Source: Theocolax elegans
Lineage: Eukaryota; Arthropoda; Insecta; Hymenoptera; Cerocephalidae
Length of the DNA: 64,000 nucleotides
Assembly: GCA_026168455.1 (NCBI GenBank)
Contig: CM047426.1
Span: 28,517,058 to 28,581,057, forward strand
Direction: 5' to 3'
Shown: piece by piece, positions 42,842 through 54,765 of the stretch
Position numbering within the stretch: position 1 is the stretch's first letter
Layout: each line of letters begins with the position of its first letter
Translations under genes and position numbers: made by a program
Notes under the pieces: generated by a model
Seen by the model: the letters and a program-made list of their open reading frames with translations, nothing else
Told to the model about the DNA's origin: nothing
Database searches by the model: none

Positions 42842-43275
42842 TACTATATATATAGTATGTATATACTATATATATATATGTGTGTGTGTGTGTGTGGGTG
42901 GGACTATGTGTGGGAGTATGCGTGTGTTTTGGATTAGTTTTTATACGAGATTGTTAAATAATTGTAGTAAATTTATCTCATAAAAATACATTTTATGTAA
43001 ATTCTTTGGTAGACATAAGTAAACATAAAGTAAATATAAACAACATTTGTATATTTGTATATTTGCAAATAATATTTTGAATATAATTTTAATCTAACTC
43101 ACTGGATGAAATATAAATTATAATATATTATATAGATATTTTGAAATATTTTTGTCTGCTGATTAGTACTGCTGAACTAAAAAAATCGAATCATTTTTTG
43201 CTCTTAAAAAACGCAGCATGTTAATTCTTGAAAGTTCCTCAGAAAACTCAGAAGTGAGCGAGTGCATGGATGTAT
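42650..43275. repeat. Direct repeat pair flanking microsatellite and inverted transposase 3' end
   Basis: About 160 bases (TTATAATATATTATATAGATATTTTG...GAAAGTTCCT.AGAAAACT.AGAA) occur at about 42650-42810 and 43115-43270. Between them are a TA/CA microsatellite (about 42806-42896) and, at 43041-43110, a perfect 70-bp reverse complement of 46583-46652, the 3' end of the RAG1-like gene. Confidence 0.85.
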
Positions 43276-44322
43276 ATTTGTTTTTATATATATAGACACC
43301 TAAGCGCGCAATAATATGTATCCTTACAATATTATGCAATAATATGTATCCCTACAATATTATGGTTTCATTTCATAGTTTTATATTTCTGATGAAGTCT
43401 TGTTTGTATACATCTACACGGAAACTATGTAATATATCTCTTAAGGTAAACACCAGCAAGCGCACGTACTGTACACTTGGGAACATCATTGAGTGGTGCT
43501 TGAAAATGTTTTCAGCTGCTTTTGTCGTAGTCTTTCAAGTTCTATTGTAATATAAAGGTAATATAACTTAAAACATCGTGGCTTCATCGACAATATACAA
43601 TAGTTCTTTACTTACATTAGGTAGAATTCCAGTTTGTGTATTTTAATCGACTGTAGCATAGAAAGTAATTAGTGACATGTCCAAGTAAGTAATCTGATTC
43701 TCTTATTAATTTTTTATCAGTAACAAAAGTTCATATGTGTGTATGGGATACTTTATTTATTTTGTTAATGGTACATTAAGTCGTACGTGTATCGTTAGCA
43801 TGTAAGACAGCATAAGAAATCTACTTTATAGTTCCGCTTTAAATAATAAAAAATAATATATTGTGATGCGCTACAAAAATAATAAAAATTTGTTTTTTGT
43901 TATTGTTACTTTATTATGAATTTTATTTCTGTACAATTTATATAACTAATGATTTATAGTTTACAAATACAATCTATAGATGGATTAGAAAATCTTTTTG
44001 AACTACGATTTTTCTGTAAAACATTTAGAATTATTTGTTTTGCTGTAGGTCGACAGCATACAATTTTCTTGATATTATATCAATCAACGACAATGTTATA
44101 TGTATTTAATAAATTAAAATTTCAAAAAACTGGTCTAATCTCTAAATAACTGATAATTTGTAAGCTATAATTAAATAATACTCGGATGATTAGCAATCAT
44201 GTAAAGTGAAAATTCATAAGTTTGTATTTGTAGTTTAAATTGCTGTTTTGGAATATTTATTTTTTATATTGGGGAGAAAGAAACTTGTTATTTGATTCAA
44301 TGTTTCATATTTTTCTGTAAGC
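43276..44322. other. Upstream region of the RAG1-like gene, no element end found
   Basis: AT-rich, with only short ORFs (43344, 43949). I searched by eye for a CACWATG-type Transib terminus and found none I would defend. An in-frame TGA lies nine codons before the ATG at 44323. Confidence 0.4.
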
Positions 44323-45510
44323 ATGGGGCCAGCTACGAAAAAAACAAAAAAAGTCGGACGTCCTAATAAAAGAAGTAAAAAGAGCGTTAATACAGGTAGA
44401 AAACATGTACCTATCGCAAATGCCTCAAGAAGCACCATATACAAACGAGCTAAAGAATTGCTACAGTCCGATTTATATAATTATTCAACGATTAAATTAG
44501 CTGCTAAAATAGGTCAGAAGAATGCGGATACCAGGAGTGATATGAATGAAACTATAGAATCTGTTGATACAATTGCGATTCATTCACAGGAATCTGCTTT
44601 AGCCTTTTTTCTAGAGTATGATTATAGCAAGAAAACCTATTCTGGTTTAGTGACGGATAGCCTATCCCGTGGCTGCTCACTATATCCATCTTACCCATTG
44701 ATTAAAAGAGCAATGGATGAATGTAAACCGAAACAGTATAAAGTTTCTGAAATCGTTGTATCTGTTTCTATGCAGGATATGCTAAATAAGACTGCAGAGC
44801 GTTTGTGCGAGAGTGTTGCTTTAACATGGGATGAACATGAATTACTCGACTTAGAATTGGTTGCGACCCTTGGGTTCGATAGCTCTTCGGGACATTCCAA
44901 TGCACAGCAAAAATGTGAAAACATTGAAAATGAAAATTCAAATGCCCTTCAATCACTTTTTGTTACCAGTTTTATAGTGATTCAATTGAAGACCTCTATT
45001 TCAGGCAAATATTCTTGGCTAAATCCTACTCCACAAAGCATTCGATTTTGTCGACCTCTTAGAATAGCTCTAGAAAAAAAAGATAAAGAAGTAACTCTTC
45101 GCGAGTATAACCGTTTGACAGATGAAATAAAGTGTCTTAAGCCACATAAGTTTAAATTATCGGGTAAAAAATCTGTCAAGGTTTCATTTAATATGTCGCA
45201 AACTATGTTCGACGGTAAATGCATCAACATAATTATTGAAAACAACGCTTCTAGTAGGTGCCCATTATGCTTGCGTACTGCACACCAATTTAGTAATTTG
45301 TCTGATAATTTCATTGTAAATGAATCCTCGCTACAATTTGGTTTGGGACTTCTACATGATGAAATTAAAACGTTTGAGCATCTTCTTAACATTTTATATC
45401 GAATAAAAGTAAGAACCTGGGATATCCGTAAAAATTTAAAGGGTAAGATATTTAATCCTCTTTGCGGGAGTTTTCAATTTTTTCTGCACGCTATAATATG
45501 TTCGATATTT

Positions 45511-45548
<38 letters not shown>

Positions 45549-46443
45549 TAATAAAAAATGATATATATATATATATATATATATCGCGAGGATCATACTT
45601 ACTTTACATGATAAAAATATGATCTGAACCAAGAGCTAAAAAAGCCACTTTGCGTACATTTAATTTAATTTAATTTTTAATATTTACAGAACAATTCGAT
45701 ACACGGAAGAAATTTATTCAGCAAGCTATTTACAATAAGATTGGAGTCAGAGTGGATCAGGTACTGCAGGGTCACGGAACTACTAACACAGGAAATGTGG
45801 CTAGACGTTGTTTTGAGAATCCAACATTATTTGCTGAAGCTCTTGAGATTGATGTCCGTTTAGTACGTAACATGGCTCGAATACTGTCAGCGTTTAAGTG
45901 CAAAAGAAAACTTAATTTGATTGTGCTTGAAAAATTTTGTTGGAAAACGTATCAAATGCATTTTGAACTGTACCCGTGGGCAAGAATGAAACCCACAGTG
46001 CACAAATTATTAAAACATGGCTGTCATATTGCACGCAGATTTCCTTTGCCAATGGCATATTATTCAGAGGACGCGAACGAATCATGGCATAAGTTATATC
46101 GGAAAAATATGACATCTCATTCTCGTCAAAATAGCAGAAAAAACAGGATAGTTGATGTTCTTAATAGAGCAGTCTATTTAACCGATCCTAAAATTTCTCT
46201 AATTTACATAAACGGGCGGTTAAATTCGCACAAAACGTCTAAAGTTTCATCCGATATACGAGAATTCATTGAAGACAGGTATAATTACAATAATCATTTT
46301 GTAATCGTTTAATACGAATGCTTAGTACCTCGAACTTCGTTCACACATATTTTAGAGCATGATCAAAATAATTGTTTTGAGTCTTAACACTAATGCGCAT
46401 TTATATTACGTACTAAACAAATACAATACTATACACACACACA

Positions 46444-46484
<41 letters not shown>

Positions 46485-46604
46485 ACACACACACACACGC
46501 ACGCACGCACATATATTAATGCAGCATTTTACTTATTTTTCAGTGAAATTACTTCAGACGATGATATGAGTTGTAGTGACGATTCATCCAGTGAGTTAGA
46601 TTAA
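44323..46604 (+). CDS. RAG1-like (Transib-type) transposase, three exons
   Basis: Exons 44323-45442, 45690-46278 and 46544-46604 join in frame to 589 codons; both introns are GT-AG and phase-consistent. The N-terminus is very basic with a GRP motif (KKVGRPNKRSKK), recalling the AT-hook-like start of the RAG1 nonamer-binding region. Catalytic Asp186 is in GFDSSSGHSNAQQK, Asp297 in TMFDGKC, and Glu500 in YYSEDANES. Zinc ligands match the RAG1 pattern: Cys313/Cys316 (CPLC, 16 and 19 residues after the second Asp) and His478/His483 (VHKLLKHG). The block TTNTGNVARRCF is typical of Transib proteins, and the C-terminus is an acidic Ser/Asp tail (exon 3), as in RAG1. It should act in the nucleus, cutting by a hairpin mechanism at its element ends. 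No TIRs were found, so this could be a decapitated element or a candidate host gene. Start chosen as the first ATG after an in-frame stop. Confidence 0.8.
45443..45689 (+). other. Intron 1 of the RAG1-like gene
   Basis: Donor AAAGG|GTAAGA, acceptor ATTTACAG|AACAATTC, 247 bases, phase 1. Contains two (TA)n microsatellites (about 45515-45545 and 45558-45585). Confidence 0.75.
46279..46543 (+). other. Intron 2 of the RAG1-like gene
   Basis: Donor GACAG|GTATAA, acceptor TTATTTTTCAG|TGAAATT, 265 bases, phase 2. Holds a (CA)n microsatellite at about 46433-46511. If unspliced, the frame ends at 46312 and the acidic tail is lost. Confidence 0.65.
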
Positions 46605-46649
46605 AATTATATTCAAAATATTATTTGCAAATATACAAATATACAAATG

Positions 46650-49600
46650 TTGTGTAAATTTGGACATTCTTATTTAAATTTAATTGTTTGTGTACTTAAT
46701 TATACTTGCTCTACTGGACTTCTTGCACCCTATCAAGATTATATAAACAAGATCTTGCAATTAAAAATAATAAAAAATTTGTTAGATAATTATATCAGAC
46801 TCAACATTTTGAAATAAACTGATTAGAAAGCTTGTTTATGTAAAAATTCAATAAATCAATTAATATTAATTAAAACAGTTTAATTATTTAGATGAAATTT
46901 CTAGAAGAATTATATTTTTTAAATAAGAAATATTAATAACGTAAATATTATCAAAGACCTATCAATAGTAGCATTTGATATCAGATAAATTATCGTGTCC
47001 ATTGCAATCTTAAATTTATACCGAATATTCATATGTACAATATAAAAGTAAATATGAAAGAATTAAACACAGTTCTAATTCAAATAAAAAATAAAATCTA
47101 TGTATAATAACTCAAAGACGGCAGCTATTTATAACCAATACACTGATATAAAAATGAAAAACGAATCGCACCTCTGCCTAGCAATGTCCACGTTGAATAA
47201 AAGAATGCATTAATAGATCTAATCTAATCTTAAGTAATTACCTGGTCCTTCTTTATTCTTAGTTCCATAGTTGTAACCATTTATGTGCAGACCAGCCATG
47301 TGCTCTCTGGTAATAACCTAAACAATCGTGAAACAAAATATTGATTAAAAAAATTATATGCATTTTATAAATCATGGTGTAATATTAAGAAAATAGAAAT
47401 ACTTTACTTACGTGTAAAATATATGCAGCGACCTTTCTTGCACTATGCAACGATAGATATTAGAGCACAAACTATGTGAAAAAATCTACATAAACAATGT
47501 TGACATCTTGTTTATTGATTATCGTTACCATGACAATACTAGCGGAAAATGTTTGAAATACCCGCGAAGCTTCCTATGCCACCTTCCCGTGCAGCGATGG
47601 TCGCTTAATTTATCTCGGCACTCTAAACCGATTTGCAAACTAGCTAATAGAAAAATGGACATCGCCGACTGGTAATCCTGTGCGAGGATCGGGAAACATA
47701 TTTGACACCGTATACGAATGTAAGCGTGTCCACTTCTTATCATTTATATGTCATATTGATGCAGATGATCAATAATTCGTATCGGCAAATCAAACAAAAT
47801 TCCCTTTTTAAAATTATTACAATTAGACGGAATATTTTTACGTTCTATTTCAATACGTACAGCTACCTCTGCCCATCAATTAGGACGGATATTTATTTAT
47901 ATTTATTATTACCTACAAATGAGCACATGTGCCTTCTTATCTACCCAAGATAAATAAATTTGAAATTCGTTCTGGATTCTGATTGGGTGGGAACACTTGA
48001 AAACATTAGCCTTCTCATTGATGGGAGCATGACGCCTGGGACAATTGACTATGACTCAAAAATATACAGTACTGCTTAAATTTAACTACAATTTTATAAT
48101 ATTACATACATTAAAATCGTTCTTCATATCAATGGCTATAAGCAAGTTTTATAAGATTAGCCAACGTAATTTCATTCAAACGAAACATTACAACACATTC
48201 TCCACAGGAATGTCCCTCATATAATTTGAGAGGCTAAAATTTCTTAATATTGATTCTCTTGGACGGTCAAGGAACTACTAATTTATTTTAATTTTGTTAT
48301 AAATATCTTAAGAAGATCCTTTATTGTAAATGATTTTCATACTTAATACTATTTAAGAGAACTCTCAGTACTCAGTACACTATATCACAGATCATTACCT
48401 CTAATTATTTATCAAATGTTGCATATAATCACTTGAGATCGACAATTCTTAATTTTTATTTCAGAATATTATTTAATTATTTATAATAACTACTAAGTAT
48501 CAGTAAAGAATGGGAGTTCTGAGATTGAATATTAAAGTATTGCATATGCTTTTTTGTATGAAAGTATGTTGCATATAGGTGTTATCGAGAACATACAAAA
48601 AAATTCAACCTGATTCTAAGTCTTCAATTTAATAAATTAATTTAAAAGTTTTTATGTAAATTCTAATAAAAGGCAAAATTAGAAGGCACTTTTTAATTTT
48701 TTCCTTTAATTATTTATATTACCCGCATCACACTCATAGTTATTGTATGCAAAAATAATGCATGGATCTTTGTTATTATGTTGTTAACAGTACTAGTACA
48801 TAGTAATAGTCATTACGATTTTTTTTGTTATTTATAAGGCTTTTATATTAACTTTATAGTAAATAAATTCTAATGCCAAGATATAAAGAATCAGGGTATT
48901 ACTCCAACAAGCGATAGACACATTCGAAGGATGGCTAATCAGGATACTAAAATAGTTTTGCAAAAAAACAATACAATCTACTTATTGCGCCGAACTTTAG
49001 TACATCTGACAGAATCTTCCACATTTGATATTGACTCTTACTAAGTGTCAAATTACTAAAATCCAATACTTTGTCTTCTCAATGAATATGCTATGAAGAA
49101 CAATATATTCTGAAGAATCTAACAATTTAATGTCACAAGAATGCAATTTCCAGGAAACTGATAACAATCTAGCACATGAAGACACTTGTAAAGATTCTGT
49201 TGATCTTTGTTACGGTGAAATTTCAATTAATATAGATGAAAATTGCACGCCTAGTACAAGTACTTATAATCATAGTTTTAAAGATATTACAGATAATGAA
49301 TATGACAACGACTCTGATAGTGATTCTTACATTTCCTCCGATAGTAGTTATCGTTTTAGTGATAGCGATGCAGAGAGCATTCCTGATTCGGATTTGGAAA
49401 TAGATGTTGACTTTATTACTGATAAAAACAAAGAGTTTCGAGGAGAAATTACTTATTGGGCCAAAATTTGTAAGATAGAACATGAACCACTTAGAAAATT
49501 GTTAGTTATATTAAACAAATTCACTCGTGCATCTTTTCCCAAAGATACACGTACACTATTGGGAACTCCGAAAATTACTGATGTTGTTGCAATGGACAGT

Positions 49601-50620
49601 GGTCAATTTTGTTATTTAGGTATACGCAATAATATTCAAAAAATTATTGATACCCGTCTTTCTCGCAATCTTAAATTTAGTACAATAAACTACTACTTCT
49701 TGCACAATCATCTGAAAAAGGTTTATGGATTTGTTCTAAGAAAGATGCTGAACTGGAAACTGTGTTTGTTGTATGCATTTACTACGGCACAGAGAAGCCT
49801 AAAGACCAAAATGTTTTTTTGCAAAATTTGTGGAAGAATTTACAGACTTGTCGAGTAATGGATATACACACAATGATAAAATATATAAAATAAATTTAGA
49901 GCGGCTTATTTTAGATGCTCCCGCTAAATCCTTTGTTTTAAATACCAAATACCACAGTGGTTATTTTAGATGTAGCAAGTGCACTTGTGACGTGGTATTC
50001 GCGTACCCGATTAAATTAATTAATTTATATAATTAATATTAACCGTTGGGCAGCGTTGCCCAATACCGCGCACACAATTAATTATTTATCGCGAACTGCG
50101 GGCTGTCGCCAGGAACACGAGTTCGCTGGGACGAACGGTATGGAGGATTCGGGCGATCCTCCTTGCCTCGACGCGATTTATATTAAATTAGGAATGTCGG
50201 CGGGAGCGGGGAAAACAGAATGAACATACAATAATTAAAATAGAGATAAAAGAAATATTTATTTTAATTAAATAATTAACAAAAGGCCATCCAGGCCGTG
50301 TGCCGCGACATAGATTATTTCGCGCGGGCGGAAGTATCGGGAGTCAACCGGATCGAGAAACTCGCCTGCGGTTGACTCTGTCCTGATCTCCGCTATTCGG
50401 GTACCGGCGTACCCGAATACACTCCCGATGTACACACTCTCATACACTCGGGGAAGGGGGGGAACGCACGGTAATATAAACAGAAACTTACCGGGATGCG
50501 CCCCGTGGATGGCCCAGCCGATCCGTGTCCCCGTGTCCTCTGGGCAACGGAGGACCGACGTCGGCTGCGGTGCTGGAAGGCGGCCCTGTGGCTCGGCGAG
50601 TGCCTCGCGAACCGCGTTCG
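46650..50620 (+). repeat. Segmental duplication, copy 2
   Basis: Direct copy of 38322-42264, starting within a few bases of the end of the RAG1-like gene's 3' region. Repeat period is about 8.33 kb. Confidence 0.95.
49982..49985. repeat. 4-bp target-site duplication, left
   Basis: CACT, repeated at 50992-50995 on the other side of the LTR. Confidence 0.7.
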
Positions 50621-50991
50621 AACTATACTTTAATTTTCCCAGATAGCATATTTCATCAACTATCTTACCCTCAAATTTAATTATTCTGACACCTATCACA
50701 ACAAGAGTCTCTACGATTTTAGGACAAATTCTTACCTTTTTCCATAGTGCGGCGGATCGGGACGTACTCATAGGCAATTGCCTAATTTCCGAAAAAGGGA
50801 TGAGAGTGGGAAACACACACACTTTCGCGCTCTCATCCCTACGTACTATTGCGCGCGTAATCGTACACTTGTAGAAAAATAAACAAGTGTCGTCGATTGG
50901 CCTTGACATACGAAAGGCTCCGACGACTTTCAATTCGCGAATTTAAATACTCTATTCGTCGTGAATAGGTTGTGTGACGATTTCCGTCACA
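49986..50991. mobile_element. Solo LTR, about 1 kb
   Basis: Starts TGTGACG and ends CGTCACA (TG...CA with a 7-bp inverted repeat), flanked by CACT on both sides. There is no internal coding sequence, so this is a solo LTR of an unidentified LTR retrotransposon. AATAAA is present on the minus strand near 50260, hinting that the element reads right to left. A 130-bp dispersed repeat (about 50626-50752) lies inside; TGTGTGACG...CGTCACACA at the right end forms a short hairpin. The 221-codon minus ORF across it has no family features. Confidence 0.7.
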
Positions 50992-52206
50992 CACTATAGA
51001 AGGTGACTATTTTGAATCAGTTTGCTTTTCTACTACTAACTTGGATCAATTAAAAAGGTATTGTCACGATTTACTAAGAACAGATTCCAAATTCAAGAAC
51101 CTAGAGTATGCAGATGACTATCAGCGAGGTGAGACAATTTGAAGTAGAATACCGAATTTTGGAGCAATTTCTAATGTTACTTTAGATGGCATGCACCTAC
51201 TTTATTTAGAAATTATGAAACAACTAATAAAACTCTGGGTAGGAGGGAAAAGTAGTAAACAAAAGATATGCAGACTTTCTTCTAACTCGATTGAAAAAAT
51301 TTCAGGAAGATTAGAAAGTTTGAAAAATATTTTACCGGCAGAGTTTAACAGACGTTCACGATCATTAAAATGTTTGAAGAATTGGAAAGCTACCGAATTT
51401 CGACACTTTTTATTATATTTTGGAGCTTTTCTTTTGAAAGATATATTGCTTCCCGATGTTTACAACAACTTTTTAATGCTCCATTTAAGCATGTTAATTT
51501 TTAATAATCAGGTATTAGTACGTGATACAGAAAATATAAAATTTGGTGAATCAGTAATAATAGAATTCATTTATGAATTTCAAAAATTATACGATGAAAA
51601 AAATGTTACTCACAATGTACATAACCTACTACATTTAGCCAAAGATATTGAAAAATTCAGCGAACTAGAAAGTTTCAGTGCATTTCGTTTTGAAAATTAT
51701 ATATGTTCTAGAAAAAAATTTATAAGAAAAGGTGAAAAACCATTGTAACAAATTGTAAGAAGGCTTAAGGAATATGAATCAATTATAGATACAAAAATCG
51801 TTATAATAGTAACAAGTTTGAGGTTGACAAAGTACACTGCCATGGCTTAATTATCAATACTCATAAATATAGGATATGTTATAAAGTTTTAATTGGAAAA
51901 ACTTTCCCTCTGGACATTTCGGATGAAAGGAATAATTGTGTCATGCTAGCTAATGGTACGATTGTCAATATTGTGAATATTTATAAAAGTGACAATGGCA
52001 ATTTATATATAATTGGAAGAAGATGTCATATGAAACAAAATTTATTTGTTATATCACATTTTCAAAGTCGTTTGTTGGGTATACAAATAGTCACTGAAGA
52101 CAGTAATCTGCAGGAATGGTCTTGTGACGAAATACACGCGAAAGTATTTAAAATTCCATGTACTGGAGGTTTCATAACTTATACAATTGTTCATACGTTT
52201 CATTAA

Positions 52207-53518
52207 AAATATTACAATTGATATTAAATGTACATAATACATTAACAAATTTTCTGTCGAAACATTTTATGATTTATATGTCAAATAAAAAATTTAACTT
52301 TAAAAAAAAATGTACTTCTAAATGTGTAATGATATGCACTAAAACTAACCACTTTTAGCTGGAACTGCCTATCCTTAGGAAACGGAAAAAAAGGTAGATT
52401 ATATTAAATTTGGAATTCGATTTCTTGACTGCCGCGCAGCGTTATGGGTATGCTTTGCGCATCTATTTTGTTCTTTCATAGTATCACTTGCCATTTAACC
52501 GGTACAAGGAACGAAAGGAGAATGGGCATTATCCTTTAGTGCAACCGTACGATTGATCGTATAGCATGTACCCACACCATTTTCTTATTCCTTATGGTGT
52601 TCGTGTATGAACCACATGGCGCTCGCAGTGCCATGAACAATGTCGCGATAAAATACTGTATTAAAAAACAAGGAAAGTTTTTTGTAATTTTCGACATTTT
52701 TAGCATTGCAGCCCCTTTCCGTATAGTACTTTCAACAATATGTCCAGATTTGGTATAAATCTATACAGTAATAACGGAGAATCATTTAAACCTGTATAAT
52801 CGGATAATTTAGTGTCAATTCCCGTCGGTACGACAGCTACCTTGATTTTTCAACATTTTTTATTGAACAAAAAATAAACTTAATCTAATACAGGATAAAC
52901 AAAATTTCCAGTAAAAATAAATTAAGTTTTATAATTTAGAAATAACAATTTGTTTAGATTCCAAAAGCATTTTATCTTTTTAAATATATAGATTTGTAGA
53001 CGCTGTTCACGTTTTATTGTAAAACAATTACGTAATATTTCATAACTTCAAAGTTGTGTACGTTTATTTTGAAACAGTTTAGGAAATGTAACTTAAAACA
53101 GTATTTTCAAATTAATTTCTCTAGACTTTGCATTTTGACCTTTCCTAAAAACCAGTAATTTAATTTATTAAAATTGCACATATCAGTTCTTTAGCAACTA
53201 ACTTACATTTCGATAAGCTTAAAAGTTAGTATAGGTGTCAGAAAAAATTATTAGAAAAAATTATTCAAGAAAGAAAAATATTGAAACGTTTAGGCCTACG
53301 CTCGAACCTGTACTCTTCTGTTTTTTGGGCAGCTACCGGTCATTTAGAGCACCTGTAAACTATCGATTCGCCTCTTCCCAGACGTCAAATTTTTTTCTTT
53401 CCTGAATGTCTCTATTATAGATCCTTACCTTATCCTCGCTACATATTTCTACATACCTTGCCATATCTCATTTAATATTTGATAACATTAGACTTTTTAA
53501 TATTACAGCGTTTCAAAA
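52207..53518. other. No supported gene; tRNA-like piece near 53290
   Basis: Mostly AT-rich. On the minus strand at about 53290-53350, GACCGGTAGCTGCCC...GGTTCGAGC resembles a diverged tRNA-derived head related to 33586-33661. Confidence 0.4.
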
Positions 53519-54279
53519 ATGAAGAAGTACGCCATAATTCTTAATGAAGAAAATGAGAAAGTAGTGATACCATCAAGATGGATAAGTAAAGATAATAAAT
53601 CTTACTTTTATCCCTCTGCATATTTGGCAAGCAATATTAAACAAGCCATTATTAATGACATACAACCTGGAAAGAATTGGAATATTAAAGTATTATCTAA
53701 AGTGATAAAGTTTAATGGTACATCTTTTGTAATTAACAAAAAAACACTAATTTATGCAACAATGATTATTTGTTTTAAAATTCACTAAAGGGTAAATTAG
53801 AATACTAAAATGATTTACATTTCAGATGACTACAACAAAATTGTAGATGACATGAGTATACGCTGTTTAGAAGACGCCACTGATCCTAGCGATATAGAAA
53901 ATATGAAAAAAGTCGTAAAAGGAGAAACAAAAATACATTACCAGATGGCTTTGTAGAACCCTCAAAGAAAAAAAAAGGTACATGATAAATGCATGAGGAT
54001 GAACAAAGCACAGTTGAAGAAATTGAAACTGCTAGTGATAATAGCAATATTAAGGAAATACTGACTGACCGTCCCACCGAACCAACGACGTCAAAAAATA
54101 ATTGCGAAATAACTGCAGATGAAACTAATGCTTCAGTTTTAATAAACCCACCGAAGCAGCTTAACTTATCATTAATCACTGATCAATCTAAATCTAAAAA
54201 TAATGAATCTGTAACGTCTGATGATGAATATGATGAAGATGATGAGAATATTGAAGGAATTGAAGAAACTGACTTGTAA
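53519..54279 (+). pseudogene. N-terminal region of the BEN-domain protein
   Basis: An exon from 53519 reads MKKYAIILNEENEKVVIPSR and WISKDNKSYFYP, then NDIQPGKNWNIKVLSK, up to a GTAATT donor at 53729. A second piece (after ATTTCAG, 53826) reads DDMSIRCLEDATDPSDIE, and 53989-54279 encodes an acidic Ser/Glu/Asp-rich linker (DDEYDEDDENIEGIEE). This 'AI..f.e....VP..WI......YP' start is one I associate with insect BEN-domain proteins that accompany transposase-domain genes. The phase between the first two exons does not match and a frameshift lies near 53930-53985, so this half appears damaged. Confidence 0.45.
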
Positions 54280-54765
54280 AAAAAAAATACAGTAATACTA
54301 ATTTTTAATTATATACCTTCTATTTAGCTTTTCATTTATTTATATTGTTATACAAATTATTATTAAGGAAAAGGTACGGAAAGGTCAACAAATGTTATAA
54401 AAATTAAGTATCCTTCCTTCATTATATTAATTTGATTCGTCGTCGCCGTTCGTATTCACTGGTGTTTGGAAGTCGTTGTCGTTGGTCCTTAAAAGAAACA
54501 TAAATTTCTCCCGTAACAATGCAGAAGTACACGAGGTAAATATATACAGTACTATCATACGCTATTTAATATAGGTAATTAGACAATTTAAACGTTAAAT
54601 TTTTAATAGAAAAACGAATTTATTAAAATATTATTTATTTTTTAATATTACACAATATAATTATGTAATACTCAAATTTAAGTTACAATGATTAATACTA
54701 TAAAAAATATTAACATAATAATATAAAAGTTTAATATAATAATATTTAAAATATAATTTTTTTAG

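Larger units (their letters stand above)
48872..52206 (+). pseudogene. Transposase-domain protein, interrupted by a solo LTR
   Basis: The 5' part (about 48872-49985) parallels copy 1. After the LTR the coding sequence resumes at 50996 with EGDYFESVCFSTTN, then LDGMHLLYLEIMKQLIKLW, WKATEFRHFLLYFGAFLLKD, HNVHNLLHLAKDIEKF and FENYICSRKKFIRKGEKPL. This is the conserved block of the repeated insect transposase-domain family, akin to DUF4218 of CACTA-type proteins. A TAA at 51746 replaces a Gln codon within PL.QIVRRLKE. A frameshift follows, and the C-terminal region (HCHGLIINTHKYRICYK, CVMLANGTIVNIVNIY) ends at 52206. Excising the LTR and one CACT restores the family order (SKCT then EGDYFE), so it was intact there before insertion. 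Followed by a BEN-domain gene on the same strand. Confidence 0.7.
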
